A stretch of 64,000 bases of DNA from Methanomassiliicoccales archaeon (GCA_026394395.1 JAPKYK010000002.1:119653-183652); one strand, 5' to 3'; positions 34,489-45,975 are shown, counted from the stretch's first letter. The notes: generated by a model not told the origin, from the letters alone. Made by a program: numbers and translations.

Positions 34489-35276
34489 TCGTCCGAGATC
34501 TCTTCAGGGGCTTCGGCCAGCTTCACCAGGGCGTAGGCCTCCACGAAATGCAGTTTTCCGGGGACGACCACGACGTGCAGTGGAGGGCCCATGTCCTCCT
34601 TCAGCATCTTGTCGGGATATCCCGCGGCCACCTTCTCCGTGCGTGACCCGACCCGGGCGGCGGCGCAGATGATCTGCTTCTCGGTGACCATTCCCTTGCC
34701 CTGGGCTTTCTCCGCCGCCAGCAGCCACTCCACCGCCTGGTTGGTGGTCATGTAGCGGCCCTCCTCCTCCCGGATGTCCAGCAGGACCAGGGTATGCAGT
34801 CCCCGGGACCAGTTCTCGTAGATGTTGTCGTACGGGGAGAGGGGCGTGTACCCCGGCTCGGAGAAGGGGATGGTGACGGTTCGTCCGAACTTGTACGGCT
34901 GCAGCCCTAGCGCCGAGGAGCAGGCGGTAAATATGGACATGCCGTACAGAATTTTAGTGGGCACGCCATCCTCCATCGCCCGTATCCTAAGGTCCACGTG
35001 CGTGGTGGCGGCCATGGTGTCGCCGGCAGTGACAAAGGCGACCTTGGCCTTCTTGGCCGCCTCCACCACGATCTCTTCTTCCTCCACCTCGCGGCGGGAC
35101 AGGCGGACGATCTTCTTGCCGATGGCCTTCTCCAGGTCGTCCGGCGTGGAATCTATCAGCTTGGAAGTGTAGAACTCCCCGAACACCTGGTCGCACTCCT
35201 TCAGGACGCGCAAGGCCCTGGCGCTGAGATCCTCTACTCCGCCGAGCCCTAAACCAACAAATATCAATTCTCCCAT
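34476..35276 (-). CDS. dphB: Diphthine synthase
   Basis: 266 residues. It starts GELIFVGLGLGGVEDLSARA and has the SAM-binding VAFVTAGDTMAATTHVDLRI, with YGMSIFTACSSALGLQPYKF, as in archaeal Dph5/DphB. It methylates the precursor of diphthamide on elongation factor 2. Its start is only nine bases from the divergent trm5 start, so each promoter must lie in or beside the other gene; a possible box, CTTTTTACGG, lies at about 35335-35344 inside trm5. The stop is TAG. Confidence 0.96.
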   Translation of the reverse strand: MGELIFVGLGLGGVEDLSARALRVLKECDQVFGEFYTSKLIDSTPDDLEKAIGKKIVRLSRREVEEEEIVVEAAKKAKVAFVTAGDTMAATTHVDLRIRAMEDGVPTKILYGMSIFTACSSALGLQPYKFGRTVTIPFSEPGYTPLSPYDNIYENWSRGLHTLVLLDIREEEGRYMTTNQAVEWLLAAEKAQGKGMVTEKQIICAAARVGSRTEKVAAGYPDKMLKEDMGPPLHVVVVPGKLHFVEAYALVKLAEAPEEISDDQNL

Positions 35277-35285
35277 GGCAACACC

Positions 35286-36296
35286 GTGCGTTCCCTTTGC
35301 GTCAGGGTCCGGAAGAGGGAAGGAGAGTCCGTCCGTAAAAAGCTTTTAGAGGACGGTCTCCTGGACCAATCCCTGTACGTGGAGAAGGACAGCGAGCACC
35401 TTTACCTTCCCGTGGGGTCCGCACCAGATGGCATGGACGTGGAGGAGCGCGAGTTCCGGGAAAGGGAGAGGGAGGAAAGGGACTATAAGGCCCTGGCTAA
35501 CGTCCCGGTGGAGCTAAGGCCCCTGCTCCCCACCGCCTTCGACACCCTCGGGGACATCGCCATAATCCGACTGCCGGACGAGCTCCTGCCGTACTCCGGC
35601 GAGATCGGCAAGGCCCTCATGTCCGCCTTCCCCCGCCTGCGCTCGGTCTTCATGGACCACGGCGTGGCCGGGGAGCTGCGCGTGCGCGACCTGGAGGTCA
35701 TCGCTGGCGAGGACCGCAGCGACACGGTGCACGTGGAGTACGGGCTGCGTTTCAAGGTCGATCCGAGGAAGGCCTACTTCAACTCCAGGTTGGCCAACGA
35801 AAGGAGGCGCGTCGCCTCCCTGGTGACGGACGGGGAGGTGGTCGTGGACATGTTCTCCGGCGTAGGCCCGTTCGCCATCATGATTGCCCGCAACGCCAAG
35901 CCAGGATTGGTGTACGCCATCGACCTCAACCCGGAGGCGGTGGAGCTGATGCGGGAGAACGTGGAGCTCAACAAAGCTGACCGGGTCGTCCCGTTGGAGG
36001 GCGACGCCCGGCAATGGGTGTTCGACATCCCCTGCGCCGACCGGGTGATCATGAACCTGCCGCATTCGGCCATCGACTTCTTCGCCGACGCCCTGACCAG
36101 GATGAACCTCGGGGGGACCATGCACCTGTACCATATATGTGAGCGGGGCGAGTTCCCGACGGTGCTGGAAGATCTGGTAGCGAAGGCCAGGGGCATGGGC
36201 GTGGAGCTCAAGGTGCTGCGCAGCGAGGAGCTTAAGACCTACTCGCCGAGCGCCTCGGTGTTCTCCGCCGACCTACTTCTTGCCGGCTGGTGCTAA
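35286..36296 (+). CDS. trm5: tRNA (guanine-37-N1)-methyltransferase Trm5
   Basis: 336 residues with a GTG start. The N-terminal D1 domain starts SLCVRVRKREGESVRKKLLE. The D2/D3 parts have AYFNSRLANERRRVASLV, VVDMFSGVGPFAIMIA (SAM loop), YAIDLNPEAV and VIMNLPHSAIDF, the NLPH motif of the family. It methylates N1 of G37 in tRNA, which keeps the reading frame. AAATATCAA at 35259-35267, 24 bases upstream, suggests a leaderless message. The end overlaps the convergent dcd-like gene by 24 bases. Confidence 0.95.
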   Translation: MRSLCVRVRKREGESVRKKLLEDGLLDQSLYVEKDSEHLYLPVGSAPDGMDVEEREFREREREERDYKALANVPVELRPLLPTAFDTLGDIAIIRLPDELLPYSGEIGKALMSAFPRLRSVFMDHGVAGELRVRDLEVIAGEDRSDTVHVEYGLRFKVDPRKAYFNSRLANERRRVASLVTDGEVVVDMFSGVGPFAIMIARNAKPGLVYAIDLNPEAVELMRENVELNKADRVVPLEGDARQWVFDIPCADRVIMNLPHSAIDFFADALTRMNLGGTMHLYHICERGEFPTVLEDLVAKARGMGVELKVLRSEELKTYSPSASVFSADLLLAGWC

Positions 36297-36761
36297 CGTT
36301 ATCCCTTTCTGTCCCTGGTAGTGCCCGCTGCGCTTGGCGTAGGTGCGCTCCACCGGCGAATGCATGCGCTCGAGCACCATCTGCACCATGCGGCTGCCTA
36401 TGGGCAGCTCGACGTTCACGGAGGAGGCGTTGAACCCGCTGAAGGTCAACGTGCCATGGAAGCCGGCGTCGATCTTGCCCAGGCCCATGAGCAACCCTTT
36501 CCGCAACCAGGAGGTCCTGGTCCACAGCTGCGCGGCCAGGTCGTCCGGGAGCTCCACCCTCTCCATGGTGGAGACGAAGAACAATCGGCCCGGAGGTATG
36601 CTGACCGTACCGGAAGTGATGCTCTTCCCCCCTTCTAGGCGCACCTCGGCCACCCGCAGGTCGTAGCCGTTGGGGGTGAGCCCCTCCGGATCGAAGTCGC
36701 TGATGACCAGGGAGCCGTCGCGCAACATCGCCTCTATCTCGTGGTCCGGGACCAAGCACAT
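36273..36761 (-). CDS. dCTP deaminase/dUTPase-like protein lacking the catalytic Glu
   Basis: About 162 residues from the ATG at 36761 (MCLVPDHEIEAMLRDGSLVI), the normal start for the family; ATGs at 36786-36789 are alternatives. NGYDLRVAEV, the RTSWLRKGL loop (RSS-x-x-R in relatives) and GKIDAGFHG are kept. In dCTP deaminases the next strand carries the catalytic Glu (TLE). Here it reads GTLTFSGFN, with Ser at that place. The Asp of the ID motif used by dUTPases remains. It may be a dUTPase, a binding protein or an inactive paralogue. Confidence 0.85.
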   Translation of the reverse strand: MCLVPDHEIEAMLRDGSLVISDFDPEGLTPNGYDLRVAEVRLEGGKSITSGTVSIPPGRLFFVSTMERVELPDDLAAQLWTRTSWLRKGLLMGLGKIDAGFHGTLTFSGFNASSVNVELPIGSRMVQMVLERMHSPVERTYAKRSGHYQGQKGITLAPAGKK

Positions 36762-36846
36762 GAACGGTAGAACGCATCCCACCATCATTATTTTTTGTGA
36801 AAAAGGTTCGAGCAATGTTTTAACTATCGCAACATATAATTTTCCA

Positions 36847-38350
36847 ATGAGCGGTCTGAGAGGGGACAAAGAAGCACCTCTATCCGAGACGAGGCTACGC
36901 CCTCTCTCCTCCCTGCATGCGGGCGAGAAGGTCGCCCTGTTCTACCACCGCCCACGGGAGATGTACGAGGTCACGGCCGACCTGTTCCAATTGGCCATAG
37001 GTCGAAAGGAGCTATGTGTCTTCGAGAGCCGCGCCCCGGCTGCGCAGGTCGAGAAGGAGCTCAAGGCCCTGGGCCTAGACCTTAGCAAGCATCCCGAGAT
37101 CATCGTACTCCCACAGACCAAGGAGCGCATCAGGGGTCTCTCGCAAGCCACCATCATCGAGCTTCTAAGGCAGTTCTCCTCCCAGGCCCGCGACCAGGGC
37201 TTCTCCGGGGCCTTGCTAATAATGGACGTGGGGAAGAGCTGGCCGCTCAGGTCCCCTTGATGGATACCTGGCGAAGCCTGGACCAGGAAAGGGAGAGGCT
37301 GGACATCACGATCGCCGTCTTCTATGAAATCACGTCTCTCCCACCAGAACTGCTGGTGAGCTCGCTCACCTCCTATCGCACGGTCATCCTGCAAGGCACG
37401 CTTTGTTACAACTTTTACTACCTTCCACGGTCAGAGAACGGAGCCGCCGATCCTTCCAAAGCGTAGCACCAGCATCTGAACCAGATCCGCCTGGAGAATG
37501 CGCAGAGGATGATGGCCGAGGAGGAACGCTCGCGCCTCCTGGACACCAACGAGCAGATGCAAGAGGAAATGGTCCGTCACCGGATGACCGAGTTCGCCCT
37601 GTTGCAGGCGGAGAACAACCAGCGGACCATGCTGGACGCCATGGCGGACATGGTCTTCAAGTGGACCGGGACCTGAGGGTGACCCAGGGAAATCGGGCCT
37701 TCATCTCCTCCTTGGAAAAGAGGGACATGGGCCCGGCCTTCGAGGGGAAGACCATATTCGAGCTGTTCCTTGGGCTGCCCCCCGAGATCAGGAGCTTGTA
37801 TGAGGAGATATTCTGCTTCGGTCACACCACCATCGCCGATGAATCGTTCGATCTGGATGATGGTCGGTTCGAGGCCGAGGTACGCCGAGTTCCAGTGTTC
37901 CGAGGGGACATCGTGGACCGCATCGTGGTCATACTGCGGCAGAAGTCGATGACGGAAATAATGATGCCTGGCATGTGGGAGTTCGCCGAGCTACTGAAGG
38001 CCGAGGTCCGGGAACCGAACGGCCCGCTCCGGGGGACAACAGAGAGGTGCGCTCACATGGTGCTGGTGAACGAGATGGGCGGCCGACTTTACAATTTCAA
38101 CCAAGCCGCCTGCGATGGGCTAGGATACACCATGGAAGAATTAGCCAACCTGGGCAGCACCATGCCCATATTCGAGCCCATGAACCGCATGATCAAGTTC
38201 CACCGTCGCTTCAACTACAACGGTCGCATCTCCATGCCTGCCACCGTGCAGCGCAAGGACGGGAGCCGCATGGAGGTCATGTGCTACTTCAGTTACCTTG
38301 GCCAGGAGAAGGGCCACAAGGTCATAACCATCCTCATGCCTTACCGATGA
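36847..38350 (+). pseudogene. MEDS-PAS sensor gene with two frameshifts and an in-frame TAG
   Basis: An ATG at 36847 opens a MEDS domain (EKVALFYHRPREMYEVTADL), as in DcmR-type sensors of methanogens and methylotrophs. A lost base near 37245-37262 moves the sense to a second frame (WRSLDQERERLDITIAVFYE, TLCYNFYYLPRSENGA). That frame meets TAG at 37464-37466, then continues as a coiled coil (HQHLNQIRLENAQRMMAEEE). A second lost base near 37663 shifts again into a PAS domain (DRDLRVTQGNRAFISSLEKR) and a second PAS domain up to the TGA at 38350. There is no kinase domain. Every part is recognisable, so decay is recent or the sequence has errors. Confidence 0.78.
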
Positions 38351-38371
38351 GGCAGGCCAACGACATCTAAC

Positions 38372-38812
38372 ATGACGATGCATGACGATACGAGGGTTGA
38401 AATAACATCGACCGGATTTTATGGCATGGACATACTATCGGCCATCAGCGTCTTCATGGGGGCCATGAGCGCTTTGCTGCTAATGTCCATGAGAGCCCTT
38501 CCCCAAAGATGGGCCAGGATGTATGCGGACGCCAGCCGGGAGAAGGGCCGCCCGAAATGGGCCTGGCTGACCATTGTCGGTTCCCTGATCGGAATTATAA
38601 TCGTTTGGTTCCTGCACTTCACCGCTGGAGGCGGCTATTCGCTGGCCATAGCGGTCCTCTGCACCTTCCTCCTGGGTCGCACGGCCCAGGCGCTGTTCTC
38701 CAAACCGGGGTTGCGCCAGGGGGTCCAGGTATTCCTGCAGGACAAAGTGGCGGCGACCTTCCTGCCCTACACCATCGCCGGCATCGTCCTCATCGTGCTC
38801 GGGCTGCTGTGA
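38372..38812 (+). CDS. Small membrane protein of unknown function
   Basis: Up to 146 residues with four predicted membrane helices: MDILSAISVFMGAMSALLLM, the WLTIVGSLIGIIIVWFLHFT segment, SLAIAVLCTFLLGRTAQAL and TFLPYTIAGIVLIVLGLL at the end. I recognise no family. The ATG at 38426 (first helix) is an alternative start, since residues before it are polar and no ribosome site is seen at either. It follows the broken sensor gene by 21 bases and converges with the ABC permease genes. Confidence 0.7.
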   Translation: MTMHDDTRVEITSTGFYGMDILSAISVFMGAMSALLLMSMRALPQRWARMYADASREKGRPKWAWLTIVGSLIGIIIVWFLHFTAGGGYSLAIAVLCTFLLGRTAQALFSKPGLRQGVQVFLQDKVAATFLPYTIAGIVLIVLGLL

Positions 38813-38819
38813 ACGGGGC

Positions 38820-39614
38820 TCAGAAGACGTCCAGCGACCCGCTCTTCAGGGCCAGCTTCTCGAAGTAGTTGAAGAGGAAGTAAGCTACGACGTAGAAGGC
38901 CGCTCCCAGGACCAGCATCACCAGCAGCAGCCCGGAAACGTCCATCATGCCGCTCCCGGCCGTCACCTCCCGCACCGCCTCCACGCCGTAGGTCAGAGGG
39001 AAGATGTACGACGCCGGCTGCAGCCAGGAAGGCAGGTATGATATGGGAAAATTCACCCCGCAAAGCAAAAGTCCCAGGTACAGGATCACCGAACCCAGCA
39101 CCATGGAGGAGCGTAGGTGCACGCCCACACTGCCGATCACCATGCCAAAACCGACCATGGCGAAGCAGGTGACCAGCAGCACCACAACCAGAGTCAGGGG
39201 GTCGGCCACGGAGAGGTCCACGCCGAAAAGGAGGGAGGCGAACAGCAGGGACACTGCGACCGTGAAAAGACCGATCAGCGACTGGTACGCTCCTTTTCCC
39301 AGGAAGACGTAATACATGCGCGTCGGCGTGGACATGATGGCGGACATGGTACCGATGTGCTTTTCCGAACCGGCTGACATCGTGACCCCGTAGACGGCAG
39401 CATAGGTGAGCGAGGAGATGGCGTTCCCCAAGGCCACGTACGAGGGGGTGGCGGTGGGGTCATTGGCGAAGTCGCTCACCAGCACGAAGAACCACATCTG
39501 GAAAATGGTGGTGGCAAGGATCTGCATGAGCCATAGGACCGGGCCCACCACGGCGAACTGCGAGCGCATGGCCACCAGCGCCGAAGCCTTGACGCCTAGG
39601 AAGTTGCGCAGCAT
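38820..39614 (-). CDS. ABC-2 type transporter permease (second)
   Basis: 264 residues, six membrane helices. It starts MLRNFLGVKASALVAMRSQF and has HIGTMSAIMSTPTRMYYVFL, the amphipathic coupling segment typical of ABC-2 permeases, and a late NFPISYLPSWLQPASYIFPL. It is a drug/lipid or polysaccharide exporter type. It starts one base after the stop of the first permease, in a three-gene operon led by the ATPase; two non-identical permeases would make a heterodimeric channel. Confidence 0.9.
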   Translation of the reverse strand: MLRNFLGVKASALVAMRSQFAVVGPVLWLMQILATTIFQMWFFVLVSDFANDPTATPSYVALGNAISSLTYAAVYGVTMSAGSEKHIGTMSAIMSTPTRMYYVFLGKGAYQSLIGLFTVAVSLLFASLLFGVDLSVADPLTLVVVLLVTCFAMVGFGMVIGSVGVHLRSSMVLGSVILYLGLLLCGVNFPISYLPSWLQPASYIFPLTYGVEAVREVTAGSGMMDVSGLLLVMLVLGAAFYVVAYFLFNYFEKLALKSGSLDVF

Positions 39615-39615
39615 G

Positions 39616-40401
39616 TCAGTACCTCACCAGGCTCCCGTTGACCTTGGCCTTGTTCTCCAGATAGGAGAATAGCACCAAGGAGAGCAGTAGATAGGCGACG
39701 GTCGTAAGAACGGTAAGGGCCAAGGCGCCGGACAGTCCCAATCCCAGTGAATCGTACCCCTCGACCGAGGAGATCTTCAGAGCCTCGGCGCCCCAGGTGG
39801 CCGGAACAGCGTAGGAGAACGGGCGAATCCAATCCGGGAGGACCATCAGAGGGAAGACCGCCCCCGACAGCACGTATATGGGGTACTCCAGCATCTGGAA
39901 GACGGCGCTGGAGGCTCGGGTGACCACGTAGAAGGCTCCGAAGACCATGCCCAGTACGGATAGCGATATCAAGGTAAGGACCAAGGCCACGGCGAATCCC
40001 AGAGGGTTCTGCACCGTGACCTCTATGCCGAAGGCGAACTGGGCCACCACGAACACGGCCAGGGCGTTCAGCAGGCCCAGAAAGGAATTCCACAGGCAGC
40101 GACCAAAGACCACCGAGGACAGCGGGGCGGGGGTTACCATTATGGCCTCCAGGGTCCCGTTCATCCGGTCGTAGCCGATGGACCAGCTGCTGCTGCTTAT
40201 GGTGTTCCCCCACATGCCCAGGACGCCTCCGCCCAGGACGGCGTACAGCAACAGGTCGCCTCCGGCGTGGCGGAAGAGGAACAGGGTCACCGTCGTGAAG
40301 ATGAAGGGGGCGATGATGCTGGGGATGATCCACTGCGGGTCTACGAAGAAGTGGATGGACTGCTGCTTCAGAGCGGCCTTCATGGCCCGTAGGTCGATCA
40401 T
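39616..40401 (-). CDS. ABC-2 type transporter permease (first)
   Basis: About 261 residues from the ATG at 40401 (MIDLRAMKAALKQQSIHFFV), which overlaps the ATPase stop as ATGA; a longer frame lies inside the ATPase gene. Six membrane helices are predicted, with DRMNGTLEAIMVTPAPLSSV as the ABC-2 coupling region and GAVFPLMVLPDWIRPFSYAV near the end. It is homologous to the permease that follows. The exporter's substrate cannot be told. Confidence 0.9.
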   Translation of the reverse strand: MIDLRAMKAALKQQSIHFFVDPQWIIPSIIAPFIFTTVTLFLFRHAGGDLLLYAVLGGGVLGMWGNTISSSSWSIGYDRMNGTLEAIMVTPAPLSSVVFGRCLWNSFLGLLNALAVFVVAQFAFGIEVTVQNPLGFAVALVLTLISLSVLGMVFGAFYVVTRASSAVFQMLEYPIYVLSGAVFPLMVLPDWIRPFSYAVPATWGAEALKISSVEGYDSLGLGLSGALALTVLTTVAYLLLSLVLFSYLENKAKVNGSLVRY

Positions 40402-41381
40402 CTTCCGTTCACCGTCTTGATGTAGGCGTCCTCCAGCGTCGGCTGGTCCACCCGTATGCTGATCACTTTTCTGCTCTCCAGGAGCGCGGCCACGGTCGGT
40501 ATCAGGGAGGGAGCGTCCTCCACAACCATACGGGCCAGCTGCCTGCCCTCCAGGAACTCGATGGAGACTGCGGAGACGCCGGGTAGCCCTAAAAGTTCCT
40601 TCCTCTGCGCCTCCCCCATCTCTCTGGCCTCTATTTCGATGACCGTATCGTTGCGCACTGCCTGCTTCATGGAATAGGGTGAGCCTAAGGCCTTGATCCG
40701 GCCGTCGGAGATGATGGCCAGGCGATTGCACAGTTCGTCGGCCTCGAACATGTAGTGCGTGGTAAGCATGATGGTCATGCCTTCATGGGACAGCGCGCGG
40801 ATCAGTGCCCTGGTCTCCCTGGATATCTCGGGGTCCAGGCCCAGGGTCGGTTCGTACAGGAAAAGGACCTCGGGGTCGTTGACCAGCCCCCTGGCCAAAT
40901 GCAAACGCTGCTTCATCCCCCGGGAGTAGTTCTCCACGCGCGTGTCCGCTGCCTCCGTGAGGCCGACCTGTTCCAGGAGCGCCTTGATCTTCCGCTTCTT
41001 CTCCTCCCTGGGCACTCGATACATGTCCGAGAAGAACTCCAGGTTCTGTCTTCCCGTGAGCCGGAAGTACAGGCCGCGCTCGCCTCCGGAGACCAAGTTG
41101 ATCATAGGCCGCAGACGCACCGCGTCCTTGACCACGTCCATCCCTAGTACGGTGGCGCTCCCGGATGTGGGTATCAGCAAGGTGGAGAGCATCTTGATGG
41201 TGGTGGTCTTGCCCGCTCCGTTGGGCCCCAGCAATCCGAATATCTCCCCGCGCCCAACCTCGAAGGTGACGCTATCGACCGCCAGTTTCTCCTTTCCCCT
41301 GTCGCCGAAAAGGCGGACCGCCGCAGGGTAGACCTTGGTCAGGTCCTGGACCGATATGGCCGCCCCGTTGTCCTCGCTCAC
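40398..41381 (-). CDS. ABC exporter ATPase with Tyr in Walker B
   Basis: 327 residues. Walker A is GLLGPNGAGKTTTIKML, the signature is NYSRGMKQRLHLARG and the switch His is in MLTTHYMFEADEL. Walker B reads VLFLYEPTLGLDP, with Tyr (codon TAC) where nearly all ABC proteins have the magnesium-binding Asp (GAC); the catalytic Glu is kept. One base change would explain it, so check for an error. The C-terminal 100 residues are a DrrA-like extension. It heads the exporter operon. Confidence 0.92.
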   Translation of the reverse strand: MSEDNGAAISVQDLTKVYPAAVRLFGDRGKEKLAVDSVTFEVGRGEIFGLLGPNGAGKTTTIKMLSTLLIPTSGSATVLGMDVVKDAVRLRPMINLVSGGERGLYFRLTGRQNLEFFSDMYRVPREEKKRKIKALLEQVGLTEAADTRVENYSRGMKQRLHLARGLVNDPEVLFLYEPTLGLDPEISRETRALIRALSHEGMTIMLTTHYMFEADELCNRLAIISDGRIKALGSPYSMKQAVRNDTVIEIEAREMGEAQRKELLGLPGVSAVSIEFLEGRQLARMVVEDAPSLIPTVAALLESRKVISIRVDQPTLEDAYIKTVNGR

Positions 41382-41414
41382 AGCAGGATGGATGAAATGG
41401 CCGATATAATGAGC

Positions 41415-44027
<2,613 letters not shown>

Positions 44028-44114
44028 TTTACTCGGATGGCAGTAGGCAATCCTACCTTTAAAATGTTGCAAGGGACGGGGAAAGGATATTATGGCGTCA
44101 GGAGGTTGCACTAA

Positions 44115-44131
44115 TTGGATGATTAATCCAA
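44115..44131. promoter_or_regulatory. B12-region operator, copy 1 (before cbiP)
   Basis: TTGGAT-GATTA-ATCCAA, a perfect six-base inverted repeat with a five-base spacer; on the minus strand the arm extends to GTTGGAT. A TATA-like GGATATTATGG (44085-44095) has its centre 33 bases from the repeat's centre, so the repeat covers the probable transcription start. The same element occurs before btuF, cobT and the apgM-like gene. Confidence 0.75.
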
Positions 44132-44139
44132 CTGAACCG

Positions 44140-45975
44140 GTGCAGGACGATTCCGAAGGGAACTATACAATCCACATCGACGCACTGCGTTCACAGATGG
44201 CCAAAGGACTGATCGAAGGCGATCGACAGTGCCCCAACTTTCCCTGCCATCATCCTGACCAGAACTGTACATTCTGCTTCTGCCCGCTCTATCCTTGCGA
44301 GGACCCTGCGTTGGGAGAGTTCGTCACCTCCAGGCGTACCGGTGGAAAGGTCTGGTCCTGTCAGCGCTGCCTGTGGATTCATCGTGACGATGTCGCCAGT
44401 TCGCTCTTCCAGATCATGCCCGACATCGGACCAGGAGGTCTGGACCTGCCTACAAGAAGAAAATTGAAGGCGCAACTGGAGAGAAAGCACGCGAAGAGGG
44501 CCAAGGCCATCATGGTCCTAGGTGCGACCTCCGGCGCCGGTAAGTCCCTTCTGGTGACAGCCCTCTGTCGGGCCTTCCGTAATCGCGGCCTGACCGTAGC
44601 CCCGTTCAAATCGCAGAACATGTCACTGAACTCCATGGTGACGGACAGGGGCGAGGAGATAGCTCGGATCCAGGAGCTGCAAGCTCGGGCCGCCGGCACC
44701 CGCCCGCGCGGAGAGCTGAACCCCATACTGCTCAAGCCCAAGGGCGGCGTCACCTCCCAGATAATCGTCGAAGGCCGTCCATACCGCGACACCACCGTGC
44801 AGGAGTACTACTCGAAGTTCGTTCCCGACGAGGCTCCGGCTATCATCGCCCGCAACCTGGAACACCTGATGGGGTCCAATGACGTGGTGGTGATAGAAGG
44901 CGCGGGCTCCCCCGCGGAGATCAACCTGCGAGGGAGGGATGTAGCCAACATGTACGTGGCCAAGCTGGTCCATGCCGACTGCCTGCTGGTGGTGAACATA
45001 GATTGGGGCGGGGCGTTCGCCTATGCCGTGGGTACCCTTTCCTTGCTCGATGACGAGGAACGCCAGCTGTTCAAGGGCGTGATCATCAACAACATGTGCC
45101 CGGGCGGCGGCTCGCTAGGACCGGCCGTGGACATCATCGAGAAGATCACCGGCGTACCGGTGCTGGCAGTTATGCCTCACATGCCTTCGCTGTACCTTCC
45201 GGTGGAGGACTCCATGGACCTCTCCCTGCGCGAGGAAGGGAACGGTCATACGGTGGTCGCGGTAGTGCGCTTGCCCATGATATCCAACTTCACCGACTTT
45301 GACGCATTGGGGCTGGAAGAAGGCGTGTGCGTCGTCTACGCGCAGGAGCCTTCCGAGCTGGATGGAGCTAGCGCGATCATCATCCCTGGCACAAAGAACA
45401 CGGTCCACGACCTGGAATGGCTGAGGGAGAGCGGAATGGCCAAGGCCATACTGGTCCGGGCGGGAGACCTTCCCATATTGGGCATTTGCGGCGGCTACCA
45501 GATGCTCGGGCGAATGATAGTGGACGACCACGGCCTGGAGGGGGACGTGTCCGCGAAGATCGACGGGCTCGGGCTTCTGAGGGCGGTGACCCACTTCGAT
45601 TCCTACGACAAGAGGACGATGCAGGTCATCGGGAAACTGGCCGCAGCGGGCGGTGCCGTAAGAGGTTACGAGATCCACATGGGACGGACGGAGGGCAGCG
45701 ATGCGCCACCGCTGTTCATCATGGACCCCGATGGCCGCCCGGAGGGGATGTACGACAAGGACCGCATGGTCATGGGGACCTACCTGCACGGGGCCTTCGA
45801 CCTGCCAGCGTTCCGGCGCTTCTTCCTGTCGCTAGTAAAGAATCCCGTCGCCGGTGACGCCGTGGTCATGGACCACGATTCCGCAGTTGACGGCTCCTTA
45901 CGGCGCCTGGCGGAAGAGATCGAGAAGCATCTGGACCTAGACGCCCTGTTGGGAGGCGACCAAGATGGCGCGTAG
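44140..45975 (+). CDS. cbiP: Cobyric acid synthase with N-terminal Cys-rich domain
   Basis: About 611 residues. The first 90 hold a Cys/His-rich module (CPNFPCHHPDQNCTFCFCPL, then WSCQRCLWIHR), the PF04071-type small domain found near archaeal cobalamin genes. Then come a CobQ amidoligase domain (LGATSGAGKSLLVTALCRAF, APFKSQNMSLNS) and a class I glutaminase domain with nucleophile Cys in GICGGYQMLGR and His in YEIHMGRTEG. It amidates side chains of adenosyl-cobyrinate diamide. The frame is open to ATG 44092, but the operator lies at 44115-44131, so I prefer GTG 44140; ATG 44197 is possible. It ends in TAG and overlaps the next gene by 11 bases. Confidence 0.92.
   Translation: MQDDSEGNYTIHIDALRSQMAKGLIEGDRQCPNFPCHHPDQNCTFCFCPLYPCEDPALGEFVTSRRTGGKVWSCQRCLWIHRDDVASSLFQIMPDIGPGGLDLPTRRKLKAQLERKHAKRAKAIMVLGATSGAGKSLLVTALCRAFRNRGLTVAPFKSQNMSLNSMVTDRGEEIARIQELQARAAGTRPRGELNPILLKPKGGVTSQIIVEGRPYRDTTVQEYYSKFVPDEAPAIIARNLEHLMGSNDVVVIEGAGSPAEINLRGRDVANMYVAKLVHADCLLVVNIDWGGAFAYAVGTLSLLDDEERQLFKGVIINNMCPGGGSLGPAVDIIEKITGVPVLAVMPHMPSLYLPVEDSMDLSLREEGNGHTVVAVVRLPMISNFTDFDALGLEEGVCVVYAQEPSELDGASAIIIPGTKNTVHDLEWLRESGMAKAILVRAGDLPILGICGGYQMLGRMIVDDHGLEGDVSAKIDGLGLLRAVTHFDSYDKRTMQVIGKLAAAGGAVRGYEIHMGRTEGSDAPPLFIMDPDGRPEGMYDKDRMVMGTYLHGAFDLPAFRRFFLSLVKNPVAGDAVVMDHDSAVDGSLRRLAEEIEKHLDLDALLGGDQDGA

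Noticed and set aside
37464..37466. In-frame TAG in the MEDS-PAS gene read as pyrrolysine
   Set aside because: Relatives in Methanomassiliicoccales use pyrrolysine, but by my reading about a dozen of the roughly 60 genes here end in TAG, so TAG works as a normal stop. The same gene also has two frameshifts, which fits decay better.
44092..44139. Start of cbiP at ATG 44092
   Set aside because: The frame is open, but the shared operator at 44115-44131 would then lie inside the gene, and the best-placed TATA box (44085-44095) covers this ATG. All other operator copies lie between TATA box and coding start. Not fully excluded, since another box at 44056-44065 could serve it.
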